Shown one piece after another: positions 7,055 through 16,548 of a stretch of 64,000 nucleotides of DNA. The first letter of the stretch is position 1. Each line of letters begins with the position of its first letter. Location: positions 19,478-83,477 of the IMG/VR virus record IMGVR_UViG_3300025785_000013. One strand, written 5' to 3'. The notes below the pieces were generated by a model. It made no database searches. It saw nothing but the letters and a program-made list of their open reading frames with translations, and had not been told where the DNA came from. Position numbers and translations under genes: made by a program. This DNA is from a virus.

Positions 7055-7315
7055 ATGTCGCTGCGAGATGCTGAAAAGCGTATTGAGCAATCATCCACCT
7101 GTCGCTTCGCAGACTTCCTGAAGTCGTTAGACAAGGATGACACTGCCACGCTGAAATCGTGGATTGAACTCCAAAAGCCTGCTGGCTGGATTGCCAGAGT
7201 GGTCACTGCCGACGGCAAGAAACTCAACGAGAAGACCCTGAAGCGTCACCTTGACGGCCAGTGTCAATGCCCTGCTGAATCCACCCACAAGGGGGCGTAT
7301 CGTGTCGCTAAGTGA
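7055..7315 (+). CDS. Small phage protein, possible HTH (86 aa)
   Basis: Sequence features CRFADFLKSLDKDDTATLKSW, KPAGWIARVV and LKRHLDGQCQCP. This pattern (short N-terminal Cys segment, helical core, basic RHL then CxC at the end) is recurrent in actinophage small proteins thought to bind nucleic acid, but I cannot name the family. TACGAT (7043-7048) lies six bases before ATG 7055, so it is probably leaderless. The next gene's start lies inside its 3' end. Confidence 0.65.
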   Translation: MSLRDAEKRIEQSSTCRFADFLKSLDKDDTATLKSWIELQKPAGWIARVVTADGKKLNEKTLKRHLDGQCQCPAESTHKGAYRVAK

Positions 7316-8543
7316 CGCAGCATCGTCATTGCCACAGCGTCACGTCAACACCATTCCAAAAGGAACTGAGCCATCGTTCCAATGGAATGGCAACGAGGGC
7401 TACATCACCTCACCGCTTCTCCCCAATGAGCCAGACCCGGCGTTTTGGGAAGTCCTTATGCAGGACTGGGGGCTTTCACCAGACACTACGGAAGTCGTAG
7501 ACGGCTCCGTCAATATCCGTGGCTGGGATGCCAATATGGGCCGAGATGCAGACGGTCACCCAACCGTGCATCGAATGAAGTACTACCGAGCGCAGATTCG
7601 CCGTCGCCAAGGTGGTGAACGCTCCATCAACGTGGACACGTTGTGCGAGAAGATTCTGAAGCGCAAGCCACTGAAGTCCGCCCCAAGTGTAAACAGCAAC
7701 CGTGCATTGGTAGTCACTTTTTCCGATTGGCAGACAGGAAAAGGGGAAGGGGGTGGCCCAGATGCAATGACCGAGCGCATCTGCCTCGCCCAAGACCGTG
7801 TGGTGGAACGGGTCAAGGAACTGCGTAAGGCTGGTCGTGCGCCTAGCCATATCTACATTGCTGGAATGGGCGACCTCGTGGAGCAGTGCGACGGTCACTA
7901 CGATATGCAGACTTTCCAAACCGTCCTCACTCGTCGCCAACAGAAGGACTTGGTGGTCTACCTCATTGACCGGATGGTGGAATTGTTGGTAGACAATTTC
8001 CCCGATATCCAAATCATCCTCACTGCCGTTCCGGGCAATCACGGTGAAAACCGCAAGAACGGCAAGGCGTTCACGGACTGGTTGGACAACGACGATTTGG
8101 ATGTTTTCACCTCAACGTACCGTTGTTATCTGAAGAACCCAGAACGCTACGTCAATGTTTCGATGCCCCAGTTCGACGGCCTCGTTCAGGAAGACTTGAC
8201 TATCACCTTGGACATCTGTGGTGTGCCAGTGACGTTCGCTCACGGCCACCAATTTGGAAAGGGCAACGGTGGAGGCACGGTTGCCAAGATTGAGGCGTGG
8301 TGGAAAGGCCAAGTAATGGGTCGCACTCCGGCTGCGGACAGCGCAATCCTCATCTCTGGCCATTATCACCACTTCGTCGCATCTGAAGGCACTGGTCGCC
8401 AAGTGTTCCAATGCCCAGCGATGGATGGTGGTTCTAAGTGGTTTACAAGCCAGACGGGTGCAAACTCCCCTGCTGGAATGTTGACGGTTGGTATCGGACT
8501 TGACTACGGCTCTCGTGGCTGGGGAGATTTACTGATTATCTGA
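7302..8543 (+). CDS. Calcineurin-like metallophosphoesterase (413 aa)
   Basis: Metallophosphoesterase motifs appear in order: FSDWQTG (D-x-x/H block), GMGDLVEQC (GD-x-(V/E)), VPGNHGE (GNH-(E/D)), FAHGHQFGKG and SGHYHH (GH-x-H). Together they hold a dinuclear metal site for phosphodiester or phosphomonoester hydrolysis. Phage members of this size are usually annotated only as phosphoesterases. GTG 7302 is chosen because it limits the overlap with the upstream gene to 14 nt; an upstream in-frame ATG at 7251 would overlap by 65 nt. The stop overlaps the next ATG. Confidence 0.85.
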   Translation: MSLSDAASSLPQRHVNTIPKGTEPSFQWNGNEGYITSPLLPNEPDPAFWEVLMQDWGLSPDTTEVVDGSVNIRGWDANMGRDADGHPTVHRMKYYRAQIRRRQGGERSINVDTLCEKILKRKPLKSAPSVNSNRALVVTFSDWQTGKGEGGGPDAMTERICLAQDRVVERVKELRKAGRAPSHIYIAGMGDLVEQCDGHYDMQTFQTVLTRRQQKDLVVYLIDRMVELLVDNFPDIQIILTAVPGNHGENRKNGKAFTDWLDNDDLDVFTSTYRCYLKNPERYVNVSMPQFDGLVQEDLTITLDICGVPVTFAHGHQFGKGNGGGTVAKIEAWWKGQVMGRTPAADSAILISGHYHHFVASEGTGRQVFQCPAMDGGSKWFTSQTGANSPAGMLTVGIGLDYGSRGWGDLLII

Positions 8544-8923
8544 TGGCGTATTACTTGTGCGGCCCGATGCGGGGTCTGCCCCACTCCAACTTCCCTGCCT
8601 TTGAAGAAGCGCGGGAACACCTCAGAAGCCTCGGATTCGACGCTCTTTGCCCCGTAGAGGCTGCCAAAGAGCGATTGGGTGCTGATATCCAAGCCGACGA
8701 TTCTAACTACTACGACCAAATGTGGCACTGCTTCGATATGGTGCAGCGTTGCGATGGTGTAATCGTGCTGCCGGGTTGGGCGAAGTCTGAAGGCGCAAAG
8801 GCAGAAGTACTGGTTGCCGTGAACACTGGCAAGCCGGTTTACGCCTACCACAAGCACCGCCCCCACGTTTTGGAAGAACTGGTCGGCGTGAAAATCACCA
8901 CACGGGCAGAAATGTTGTCGTAA
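8543..8923 (+). CDS. DUF4406 / nucleoside 2-deoxyribosyltransferase-like (126 aa)
   Basis: MAYYLCGPMRGLPHSNFPAF is the canonical opening of DUF4406 (Y-L-(A/C)-GPM-RG...NFPAF). It continues to RCDGVIVLPGWAKSEGAKAE, which matches the D-x-(I/V)-x-x-LPGW-x-S-x-G-A motif of the nucleoside deoxyribosyltransferase superfamily. Probable role in nucleotide turnover or modification, not proven for these phage members. Overlaps by one base with both neighbours. Confidence 0.88.
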   Translation: MAYYLCGPMRGLPHSNFPAFEEAREHLRSLGFDALCPVEAAKERLGADIQADDSNYYDQMWHCFDMVQRCDGVIVLPGWAKSEGAKAEVLVAVNTGKPVYAYHKHRPHVLEELVGVKITTRAEMLS

Positions 8924-9435
8924 TGGGAATCGGCGTACCCCCACCGTGGATTGACGGTACCGAAGAAGACGATTGGGAAGATTGGTACGACCCACGCAAT
9001 CCTTGGACACCACTCCCCGGCGTTCGTACAGGAGCAGAACTCACTCGTGGTGAAAAAGCAGCCGACGCTATGCGAAACAAAATGGGTTCGTGGGCGTTCG
9101 TTGGTTGGTTCGTCGTGTTTATGGCGAGTTGGGCAGTCCTGAATAGTTTTGCCTTGAACAACAATGGCTTTGACCCGTACCCGTACATCTTGCTGAATCT
9201 GTTCTTGTCAATGCTCGCCGGTCTTCAGGGGGCCATCTTGCTGATTGCCGCCAAGCGAGCCGATGCCATCGCAGCAGAGCAGGCCCTATCCCACTTGACA
9301 ATCTCTAAAGCAAGTAGTGAAATCATTGCTGCGGTCAAAAAGGACTTGGCTTCCAATACTCACTTGACGCACGAGATTCACGCAGCACTGAAGGACATCC
9401 AGCACTACATTGCCGAAAGGGAGAACAATGACTGA
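8923..9435 (+). CDS. DUF1003-like membrane protein (170 aa)
   Basis: After an acidic Trp-rich N-terminus (residues 1-45), residues 46-110 give the DUF1003 signature: GEKAADAMRNKMGSWAFV, a membrane helix (VGWFVVFMASWAVLNSF), FDPYPYILLNLFLSMLAGLQ and a second helix. Two transmembrane segments are evident. The C-terminal 55 residues form a helical cytosolic tail. DUF1003 proteins are common in Actinobacteria and their phages but their function is unknown. Confidence 0.85.
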   Translation: MGIGVPPPWIDGTEEDDWEDWYDPRNPWTPLPGVRTGAELTRGEKAADAMRNKMGSWAFVGWFVVFMASWAVLNSFALNNNGFDPYPYILLNLFLSMLAGLQGAILLIAAKRADAIAAEQALSHLTISKASSEIIAAVKKDLASNTHLTHEIHAALKDIQHYIAERENND

Positions 9436-9976
9436 CATCAACCGTGTTTCACCACACCCACGCCGTTCGATGGAGGAAATCAACCAATTCCTCGCACAGG
9501 AGAACGAGAACATCCTGAACTGGAAAGGTACGAACACGGCTGGCAGTGCTATTCAGGCACCCTTGAAGTCAACGATGACCAAGCGTCTCGTCACGGCTGG
9601 TGGTGGCCGTCGAAGGGCTGGCTCCGGGTACCAATTCGCTTCATCACCGGTTGAGCCAGAGTTCCCCGAAGGTGGCGACCCACGCTTCCGTGCAGTCCTG
9701 TCCGAGATGCTGAAATTGCATATCTCTAAGAGCAACGACTACGGCACGAACCGTGACCCCTATGCCAACTACCGGGCTGCCGAACAAATCGGCGTTTCAG
9801 CGTGGAAGTCCTGCTTCATCCGAGGTTTGGAAAAGGTGCAGCGCATCGCTAACGCAGCATCGGGCAAGCGTCTGAACCACGAGAGTGCTGAAAACTCGTT
9901 CCTCGACCTTGCCAATCACATTGTCATCGCCAAGGTTCTCTACGACGAGGAACAGGACAACAAACGCCAAATCTGA
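9428..9976 (+). CDS. Nucleotide modification-associated domain protein (182 aa)
   Basis: Residues about 85-182 (FRAVLSEMLKLHISKSNDYG, DPYANYRAAEQIGVSAW, RIANAASGKRLNHESAENSF, DLANHIVIAKVLYDEEQ) match the phage nucleotide modification-associated domain 1 family: an all-alpha fold with K-s-x-DYG and E-s-x-x-D-(L/A)-A-N-x motifs. The first 80 residues are basic and probably disordered. ATG 9428, with a GGGAG site, is chosen over an upstream start. Together with the DUF4406 protein it suggests nucleotide-pool work. Confidence 0.8.
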   Translation: MTDINRVSPHPRRSMEEINQFLAQENENILNWKGTNTAGSAIQAPLKSTMTKRLVTAGGGRRRAGSGYQFASSPVEPEFPEGGDPRFRAVLSEMLKLHISKSNDYGTNRDPYANYRAAEQIGVSAWKSCFIRGLEKVQRIANAASGKRLNHESAENSFLDLANHIVIAKVLYDEEQDNKRQI

Positions 9977-10030
9977 AATTGTGTGGCAAAATGGGGGGGC
10001 AACTACGCTTACCCATAGGAGTTTTACCAG

Positions 10031-10813
10031 ATGGCTCTTGCTGCTCAGGCATTTCCAAACGAAGGTCTTGACCTTATTTTTAGCCAGTTGGCCATCTACT
10101 CCGGTGGTGTGACTACCCCGCAGACAACGGGCCTCAACCCTTACTACATCGGTCTTTTCACCTCATCCAGTGGCCTTGGAACGCAGGTTCCTTACGGTGC
10201 AGCCACTCTCGCTGTCGTTGATTCAGCCACGGGCTACACGGGAACCTACACGACGAACGGTGGTGGAACCGGTACTGGTGTCACTTTCCGTGAACTGGGA
10301 ACTGCTAATTCGACTGCTGCCGGGTACGCACGAGTGAGTGCGACGTACAGCCTGAGTTCGACTGCTGCTGCGACTGGTGCGACGAGTGGTACCTTGACGG
10401 CACTTTCAGCAACCGCTACTTGGACGCTCACGGTTAGTGCAACTGCCGGTCTTGCCGTTGGTATGAACATCACGGTCACCGATTCCTTGTCGGCGCAGGA
10501 GACACGAGTTATCACCAACATCCCAACGGGTAGTTCCATTGTGGTTCTCTCGGCTGCGCTCTCTGCGACCTGCAACTCTGGCGCAGCGTGGACTGCTGGA
10601 GATGCTGTAAACGGTCAGAAGTCAACTGCCCCAGCCGTCACGTTCACGGCCCAAGGCGTTTGGCCTGCCGTGTGTGGCTACTTCATCACCAACGTTGCAA
10701 GCGGTACGTCGGGCAAGATTGTCTACATTGCAAACTTTGCCGACACCTCAACGCCTATTCTCAACCCCAACGATTCACTGACGGTCACGCCTACTTGGTT
10801 GATGAGCAACTAG
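10031..10813 (+). CDS. Virion protein with inserted beta module (260 aa)
   Basis: MALAAQAFPNEGLDLIFSQL opens a beta-rich protein typical of phage tail or fibre-base proteins with a G-x-FTSSSGL strand pattern. Residues about 110-195 carry the recurring Thr/Ser module (TWTLTVSATAGLAVGMNITV, ETRVITNIPTGSSIVVLS) found across this phage. TAGGAG precedes the ATG by 11 bases. It is followed at once by the giant collagen-like fibre gene, suggesting a role in attaching or capping fibres. Confidence 0.68.
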   Translation: MALAAQAFPNEGLDLIFSQLAIYSGGVTTPQTTGLNPYYIGLFTSSSGLGTQVPYGAATLAVVDSATGYTGTYTTNGGGTGTGVTFRELGTANSTAAGYARVSATYSLSSTAAATGATSGTLTALSATATWTLTVSATAGLAVGMNITVTDSLSAQETRVITNIPTGSSIVVLSAALSATCNSGAAWTAGDAVNGQKSTAPAVTFTAQGVWPAVCGYFITNVASGTSGKIVYIANFADTSTPILNPNDSLTVTPTWLMSN

Positions 10814-10822
10814 GGAGGTGAA

Positions 10823-10836
10823 ATCCCCTAGGGGAT
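10823..10836. promoter_or_regulatory. 14-bp palindrome over a ribosome site
   Basis: ATCCCCTAGGGGAT spans the AGGGGA that serves as ribosome site for ATG 10842. Folded as RNA (stem AUCCC/GGGAU, loop CUAG), it could mask the site. Similar CCCCTAGG strings lie before starts at 19418 and 55703. Confidence 0.35.
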
Positions 10837-10841
10837 AGACG

Positions 10842-13800
10842 ATGGCTCGCACCCCTTATACACAGAACTCATACGTCGGTGGAGCATACGCTGCCACGCT
10901 GACGGGGAGCATCAACAGTTCTACGTCAACGATTTCACTGACGTTTTCCGGGACGCAGTACTCATCGTGGACTGGCCTCGGCATCGCCACTTCACCAAGT
11001 GGAGCGACGGCCAACGCTGGTTTCTTCCTGTCCATTGACTACAACTCGGCCTCTGAAGAAAAGGTCTGGGTTCCAGCGCAGACGATTTCGTGGACTACTT
11101 CTCCTATCACGCTCACTGGGGTTGTCCGTGGTCAAGACGGGACATCAGCAGTAAGCCACCTTGCTACGGCTGCCGTCATCCCTGTTCTGACAGCCTCTGA
11201 CATTTCAGAAGGCAACTACACGGTAAGCCAGACCGTTGGCCAAGTTCAGGCAGTCGGAGACATCCTCTACGGTTCAACGGCTCAGGCGTTCAGCAGGCTT
11301 CCAATTGGTTCTGCCGGGCAGGTTTTGGTTGCAGGCACGACTGGGCCGTTCTGGTCAACAACGAACACCAATGCCCACTCATCAGTGATTGTGGCTGACT
11401 TTGGTACCGGGGCAGCAGTCCTTGTCGGCACCAATGCTTCGTACACAGCCGGTACTACCGATGCCAGTGGTGGTTTGGGTATCGGCGCAAGAATCACGGG
11501 AAACAGCACGGGAACGCTGACAATTGACGGGGTGGGTCTGACTGGTTCCTACGCTAACTCCCGTGTGTTGATTGCTGGAAACACCAGCACGCAATCTAAG
11601 TACAACGGCATTTACACGCTCACTACCGTTGGAAATACCACCACTCCCTACGTCCTCACCCGTGCAACTGACTACAACGACAGCATTGCTGGCGAGGTTG
11701 CTCCCGGTGACTACGTTCTTACGATTCAAGGAAGTTCCTACGCAGGCCGAACGTTTGTAATGAACGCCACTGGCTCCGGTGCTAGTGGAATCACCATTAT
11801 TGGAACCGACCCCATCACTTGGGTGCAATCCGGTGGTGTCGGCCCGACAGGGCCTACTGGCCCTACCGGTGCTGGTGGCACACTAGGCTACTACGGTTCA
11901 TTTTACGACACCACCACGCAGTCAGTAGGTTCTGCCAACACGCCTACGGCAATGACCTTCAACACCACGGCGGAGAACAACGGTGTCTCCATCACCAGCA
12001 GCAGCCACATTTTGTTTGCCAACGCCGGAACCTACAACGTGCAGTTCTCGGCGCAACTCACGCAGACCGATAACAGCATTGACCAAGTGCAGATTTGGCT
12101 CCGCAAGAACGGCAGCGACCTCACAGAGACCAACACCACGGTCACGATGGACAAGCAGAACAGCGACAAAGTTGCCTCGTGGAACTTTGTGCTTACCGTC
12201 GCAGCCAACGATTACTTGCAACTTATGTGGGAATCTAATTCCACGAGTGTGACGTTACTGGCTCAATCTGCGGGTAGCAATTACCCTGCTACGCCTTCCA
12301 TCATCTTGACCGTACAGCAAGTGATGTACACCCAGATTGGCCCTACAGGGGCCACAGGTGCCACTGGAGCCACTGGAGCCACCGGCCCGACTGGTGCTGG
12401 CTACTCAGGTGTCACTTCAACCTCTACGGTCAACCTCGGCACGGGAAGCGCAGTTTTTTCCGGTATCACCTCAACCGGGGCGTTCCAAATTGGACAGCGC
12501 GCTCGTGCCATCTCTACGGCGAACACGAGCCAATACGTTGAAGGCACCATCACGGCGTTGACGGCCAATACGTCAATCACCATCAACGTAGATACGTTCG
12601 CTGGTTCGGGCAGCCCGTCATCGTGGTCTATTGCCGTTGCTGGAAACGTTGGCAACACCGGGGCAACCGGGGCAACTGGAGCAACAGGTGCAACTGGAGC
12701 AACCGGGGCAACTGGTGCTACAGGAGCAACGGGTGCGACGGGTGCAAGTGGTTCGTTTGGAACAGCAAACGCTCCACTCTCCCTCTCTGGCACGACGCTT
12801 TCCATTTCCAATGCTACGACGGGTGCAAGTGGTGTAATCACGCTCGGCGGCGACCTCAACGCAACGGGTTCGACGGCAGGAACTCCCCGTGTCGGTTCGT
12901 GGCAAGGACAAGCCTTCACCACCGGAACAACGGCTGGTCAAGTTTACATCTTCAGTGGCACAACTTGGGCAGCCACTTCCCTTTCTGGCGACGTAACGGT
13001 TTCGGCTGCTGGAACTGCCACCCTTGCCACAACCGGCCCCGGCGCAGGCACTTACGGCTCATCGGGTTCGACTATCTCCCACGCCATTATTTCACTAGAC
13101 GCAAAGGGTCGGGTCACAGGTGCAACATCAAGTCCTGCAAGTCTCGTCGCAGGTGTTCTAAACGCAACAAGCGCAACAACTTGGACTGCCTCGGCATCTG
13201 ATAACGGACAGTTCGTTCGCTTCAGCAGCACAGTCGTTGTGACCCTTCCGGCAACGGCTCCTTCAGCCCCTTGGCTTGCCACCTATTACGGCTCAGGCTC
13301 GCTCACGATTACACCAAGTTCGCCAGCGACGCTCAACGGTTTGTCATCGTCGTATTACCTATCGTCGGGTATTCCAGCACTGGTTTGGACAGACGGAACC
13401 AACTACTTCGTGCAGCCATCTATTTCAACAGGAAACTGGACCGCTACTTCCTATCTGAACGCAACTCAATACATCACTGCTGCGAATACACTTCTCACCC
13501 TCGGCAACAAGGCGGTCTATAACGGAACCGTATCAACGGCACTGACCCTCAACTCTGCTTCAACAAACAACTACATTCCGCAAATCCTCGTCAATGGCTC
13601 TACCCAGACGGTTTACCTCTTGCCGAATGGACAGGTGACGGGTTCACCAAGCATCCTCAACGCTTACGGCACGACCTATGCGGGCTATGTCGTTGGGGTT
13701 GGCGGCATTTCCACCAACGGAACCATTTGGACAGTCACGACTGGAACAACCCACAACTTCTTGACCGGGCAGACAGTTTACCTTGGTGGCATTTCTGCCG

Positions 13801-15047
13801 GTGGCTCTACTGCCTACAACGGTTCGTTTACGATTGCCTCTACAGGTGCAACCAACACTTTCACCATCGCAAATACGGCTCAACCCGGTGCAGTCACTTT
13901 CGCTGGCACTGCAACCGTGCAACCCTTCCCCCTTCCAGCAGGAGGGGCAGTTTCGTATCAAGGCATCAGCGGTTCAACTAATGCAGTCTGGCTCACTGGT
14001 TCCAATCCGCAAACGCTCTCTGGTGATGTGACGGTTGGCAATACAGGAGCAGCCACGGTCAACAAGGTTCAGGGTGTAGCAATCAGCGGAACGCCTTCTG
14101 CTGGTCAAGTTCTGACGGCTTCAGCAACAAACGCTGCATCGTGGTCGGCACAGTCAAGTGTCACGGTCCTTTCCACCACGGGAGGAACGGGAACTGCTGG
14201 CACGACAGGAACCTACACGGTGCCTTCTTGGGCTACCAACCTTCACGTCATCTGCGTTGGTGGTGGAGGTGGGGGTGCAGGTGGTGGATACTTTGCAGGG
14301 ACAACCGGCTACGCCAGTGGGGGCGTTGGCGGGAATGGTGGAAATGCCACAATTATTGACATTCCTGTCACCGCGTCCCTTATCTCTTCGGGTATTCCTT
14401 ACGGCATCGGTGGTGGTGGAACTGGAGGGACTTGTGCCTCATCAACGACAACTTCTGGTGCTGCTGGGGGAACGGGAGCGACTACCTACTTCGGCTCAAC
14501 AAACGCTGCGACCAACTCCTACTGCTACGCCAGTGGTGGGGTGGGTGGTTCGACTGGTGGAAAGTTCAATACTTCATCATTCATCTACAACTTCCAAGGT
14601 GTGGTCACCAACGCTCAGACTTCGGGAAACGTTCTCTACGGTGGCGTTGGGGGCTATGGGGGAACTGGAGGAACTGCTGGTGTTGCTGGAACCAATGCTC
14701 AGCAGGGAACCCTTGGTGGCTTCACTGGAGGCGGTGGAGGCGGTGGAGGATGCAGTTTCAACACTGGCAACTCCAACGGTGGGGCTGGTGGAAAGCCAGA
14801 CATCTCGCCCGGTATGTCCACCGTTGGTGCTGGTGGTGTTGTTTCTGGTTCGGCAGCCACGAGTGGAAGCACCTTTGGATACGCTTCGCCGGGTGCCGGT
14901 GGTGGAAACGGCAACAACACTCCAACTCCAGCAGGAGCCAACGGAGTTTACGGTGGAGGTGGAGGTGGAGGCGGTGCTGCTGCCAACACAACAACTGGCG
15001 TTGGTGGAAATGGTGGCGCAGGCTACATCGTTGTTATTGCGACCTAA
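10842..15047 (+). CDS. Giant collagen-like and glycine-rich tail fibre (1401 aa)
   Basis: Residues 1-330 are beta-rich fibre-base sequence. GPTGPTGPTGAG follows at about 330-345, then a C1q/TNF-like beta-sandwich (about 345-490: TYNVQFSAQLTQT, QIWLRKNGSDLTETNTTVTM, NDYLQLMWES), a second collagen stretch (about 497-515), and a third with nine or more GAT triplets (about 605-635). Residues about 1120-1401 are extremely Gly-rich (GGGGGGAGGGYFAG and similar), like polyglycine tips of phage adhesins. The protein is likely trimeric and host-contacting. Collagen triplets use Thr at the third position, as in other phage collagens. Confidence 0.82.
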   Translation: MARTPYTQNSYVGGAYAATLTGSINSSTSTISLTFSGTQYSSWTGLGIATSPSGATANAGFFLSIDYNSASEEKVWVPAQTISWTTSPITLTGVVRGQDGTSAVSHLATAAVIPVLTASDISEGNYTVSQTVGQVQAVGDILYGSTAQAFSRLPIGSAGQVLVAGTTGPFWSTTNTNAHSSVIVADFGTGAAVLVGTNASYTAGTTDASGGLGIGARITGNSTGTLTIDGVGLTGSYANSRVLIAGNTSTQSKYNGIYTLTTVGNTTTPYVLTRATDYNDSIAGEVAPGDYVLTIQGSSYAGRTFVMNATGSGASGITIIGTDPITWVQSGGVGPTGPTGPTGAGGTLGYYGSFYDTTTQSVGSANTPTAMTFNTTAENNGVSITSSSHILFANAGTYNVQFSAQLTQTDNSIDQVQIWLRKNGSDLTETNTTVTMDKQNSDKVASWNFVLTVAANDYLQLMWESNSTSVTLLAQSAGSNYPATPSIILTVQQVMYTQIGPTGATGATGATGATGPTGAGYSGVTSTSTVNLGTGSAVFSGITSTGAFQIGQRARAISTANTSQYVEGTITALTANTSITINVDTFAGSGSPSSWSIAVAGNVGNTGATGATGATGATGATGATGATGATGATGASGSFGTANAPLSLSGTTLSISNATTGASGVITLGGDLNATGSTAGTPRVGSWQGQAFTTGTTAGQVYIFSGTTWAATSLSGDVTVSAAGTATLATTGPGAGTYGSSGSTISHAIISLDAKGRVTGATSSPASLVAGVLNATSATTWTASASDNGQFVRFSSTVVVTLPATAPSAPWLATYYGSGSLTITPSSPATLNGLSSSYYLSSGIPALVWTDGTNYFVQPSISTGNWTATSYLNATQYITAANTLLTLGNKAVYNGTVSTALTLNSASTNNYIPQILVNGSTQTVYLLPNGQVTGSPSILNAYGTTYAGYVVGVGGISTNGTIWTVTTGTTHNFLTGQTVYLGGISAGGSTAYNGSFTIASTGATNTFTIANTAQPGAVTFAGTATVQPFPLPAGGAVSYQGISGSTNAVWLTGSNPQTLSGDVTVGNTGAATVNKVQGVAISGTPSAGQVLTASATNAASWSAQSSVTVLSTTGGTGTAGTTGTYTVPSWATNLHVICVGGGGGGAGGGYFAGTTGYASGGVGGNGGNATIIDIPVTASLISSGIPYGIGGGGTGGTCASSTTTSGAAGGTGATTYFGSTNAATNSYCYASGGVGGSTGGKFNTSSFIYNFQGVVTNAQTSGNVLYGGVGGYGGTGGTAGVAGTNAQQGTLGGFTGGGGGGGGCSFNTGNSNGGAGGKPDISPGMSTVGAGGVVSGSAATSGSTFGYASPGAGGGNGNNTPTPAGANGVYGGGGGGGGAAANTTTGVGGNGGAGYIVVIAT
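12655..12753 (+). repeat. Gly-Ala-Thr codon array (collagen-like)
   Basis: Tandem 9-bp units coding Gly-Ala-Thr (variants of GGTGCAACT/GGAGCAACC), nearly perfect. The DNA repeat is prone to length change, giving fibre-length variation. Related shorter arrays occur at about 12340-12390, 49875-49950 and 50665-50720. Confidence 0.7.
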
Positions 15048-15055
15048 GGGTTTAG

Positions 15056-16546
15056 ATGCCTCTTGCTAACGAGCAAATTGGACAGACTTTCCTTGGTGGT
15101 GCCGAGTTCTTCTTCAGTGGGCGCACCATCGGGGAAGTCGCCGTCTCCAGTGAAATCGAAATAGCCGAAGCCGTTGACAGCCACAAGTACAACAAAGTTT
15201 CTGAAGTTCCTGCTTTGGAAAACAGCACGGGCGAAACTTCGGTCATCCACGCTCGTTCAAGTTCCAACGCTTTGGTGGAAACCGATGAGGGAACGACATC
15301 GCACACTTCCAAAACTGTCTCATCTGTTGCAGAAACAGCAACAGCCACCGACGGCAACAAATCTGCACGAAAGTCTGCTTCCAGCATTGTGGAACAAGAC
15401 GGAACGGCCATTGCCGAAGACGCGACCAGCCGGACAAAAAATAGTTTGGCCAGTGAAATCCAAAACTCGCAAGCAGTTGACATCCGCACACGGAACCCTG
15501 TTAGCGCAGTGTTTGAAGTGGAAACCACTGCTGCTCCAAAGGTCTACGGCAGGAACGTCGTTTCAAAAGCGAGTGTTATTGAATCCAGCACCAACAACAA
15601 GCAGTACGCCCGGAACCTTGTCAGCCACGTCGAACTTCGCAATACCCGTGAGCAACACAAGAAGAACAGCATCCTTGGCCTTGGCGCACTTGGGGCTGGC
15701 TACCTTGGGTACTGGATGGCTGGCTTCCTTCCAAAACAGACCGTTCCAGCAGCCGATGGTGCGATTCGTGGAAAAGTAAGCGACGCATCTCTGGTGGAAT
15801 CCCAAACAAGCCAGCGAATCGCTGCGTTCGTCAATAACGGCACGACAACGGAGACGTTCACCACTGATGGCGTAGATTCCCGGACTGTTCCCCGTACTGG
15901 TTCGATATCTGAAACGTTTGCAGCCGAGGCAACTGGTGGAAAAATCCGCAATGCCCTTTCTTCGTCGGCCCTGTTCCAAAGTAGTTCTGCCGTCAAGAAG
16001 CAAAACTTGCCACGCCTTTCAACAGTTGCCGAAGTGCTGGTCAGTGCAGCCACGGGCCAAAACGTTCGTCGGCCCATTTCGGCAGTGGTGGAATCCTCGC
16101 AGCAAACCAATACCAAGAGCCACGGATTTGGCCGACTTTCTTCTGCGTTCCAAACGTTCGTTGCGGCTGCAACAACCGGGCGTACCCGAACCGAAGTTGG
16201 TGAAACGGCCTTCGTACAGGCCGAAGCAGGCGTTCGCTCTACGATTCACAGGGAAACTGGAGCAGCAAAACTCGTAGAGGCCAAGACCGAAGCCAAGAAG
16301 ACTTCCTACCTGACCAATTCAGCAGCATCTCTGGTGCAAGCCGTATCTAGTAGCCGTTCGTTGCAAGCAATTGTTAACGGTGCTGGAATCCTCGTTCAGG
16401 TCGCTTCGTGCTTCAGTTTTGCTCGCATCATCACCAACCCCCTGCCCGAAACGTATATCGAAAAAACGGCTGCTGGGGTGTATGGTGAAATGTCCCAAAT
16501 TCTTTTTGAAGACGGTGGAGTAGGCTCTTACAAGGACGGCCCATAA
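15056..16546 (+). CDS. Protein made of about twenty 20-residue repeats (496 aa)
   Basis: Not recognised. From residue about 48 to the end the sequence divides into units of 18-23, mostly 20, residues with the pattern (V/S)S-x-A-x-hV-E-x-x-T-x-x-x-x-x-R-x, for example VSKASVIESSTNNKQYARNL, SSAFQTFVAAATTGRTRTEV and GETAFVQAEAGVRSTIHRET. One unit is replaced by a hydrophobic Gly-rich segment (LGLGALGAGYLGYWMAGFLP). Regular Ser/Thr/Val units suggest a beta-solenoid or fibrous shaft. It lies between the giant fibre and the connector genes, so a virion part is likely. Confidence 0.7.
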   Translation: MPLANEQIGQTFLGGAEFFFSGRTIGEVAVSSEIEIAEAVDSHKYNKVSEVPALENSTGETSVIHARSSSNALVETDEGTTSHTSKTVSSVAETATATDGNKSARKSASSIVEQDGTAIAEDATSRTKNSLASEIQNSQAVDIRTRNPVSAVFEVETTAAPKVYGRNVVSKASVIESSTNNKQYARNLVSHVELRNTREQHKKNSILGLGALGAGYLGYWMAGFLPKQTVPAADGAIRGKVSDASLVESQTSQRIAAFVNNGTTTETFTTDGVDSRTVPRTGSISETFAAEATGGKIRNALSSSALFQSSSAVKKQNLPRLSTVAEVLVSAATGQNVRRPISAVVESSQQTNTKSHGFGRLSSAFQTFVAAATTGRTRTEVGETAFVQAEAGVRSTIHRETGAAKLVEAKTEAKKTSYLTNSAASLVQAVSSSRSLQAIVNGAGILVQVASCFSFARIITNPLPETYIEKTAAGVYGEMSQILFEDGGVGSYKDGP

Positions 16547-16548
16547 AA

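Noticed and set aside
12652-12757. Short tandem repeat array that might suggest CRISPR
   Set aside because: Units are 9 bp codon repeats for Gly-Ala-Thr in a collagen-like fibre; no spacers.
14158-15069. Long alternative frame over the Gly-rich part of the giant fibre
   Set aside because: Translation is Leu/Val low-complexity created by GGT/GGA-rich DNA in the real frame; no ribosome site.
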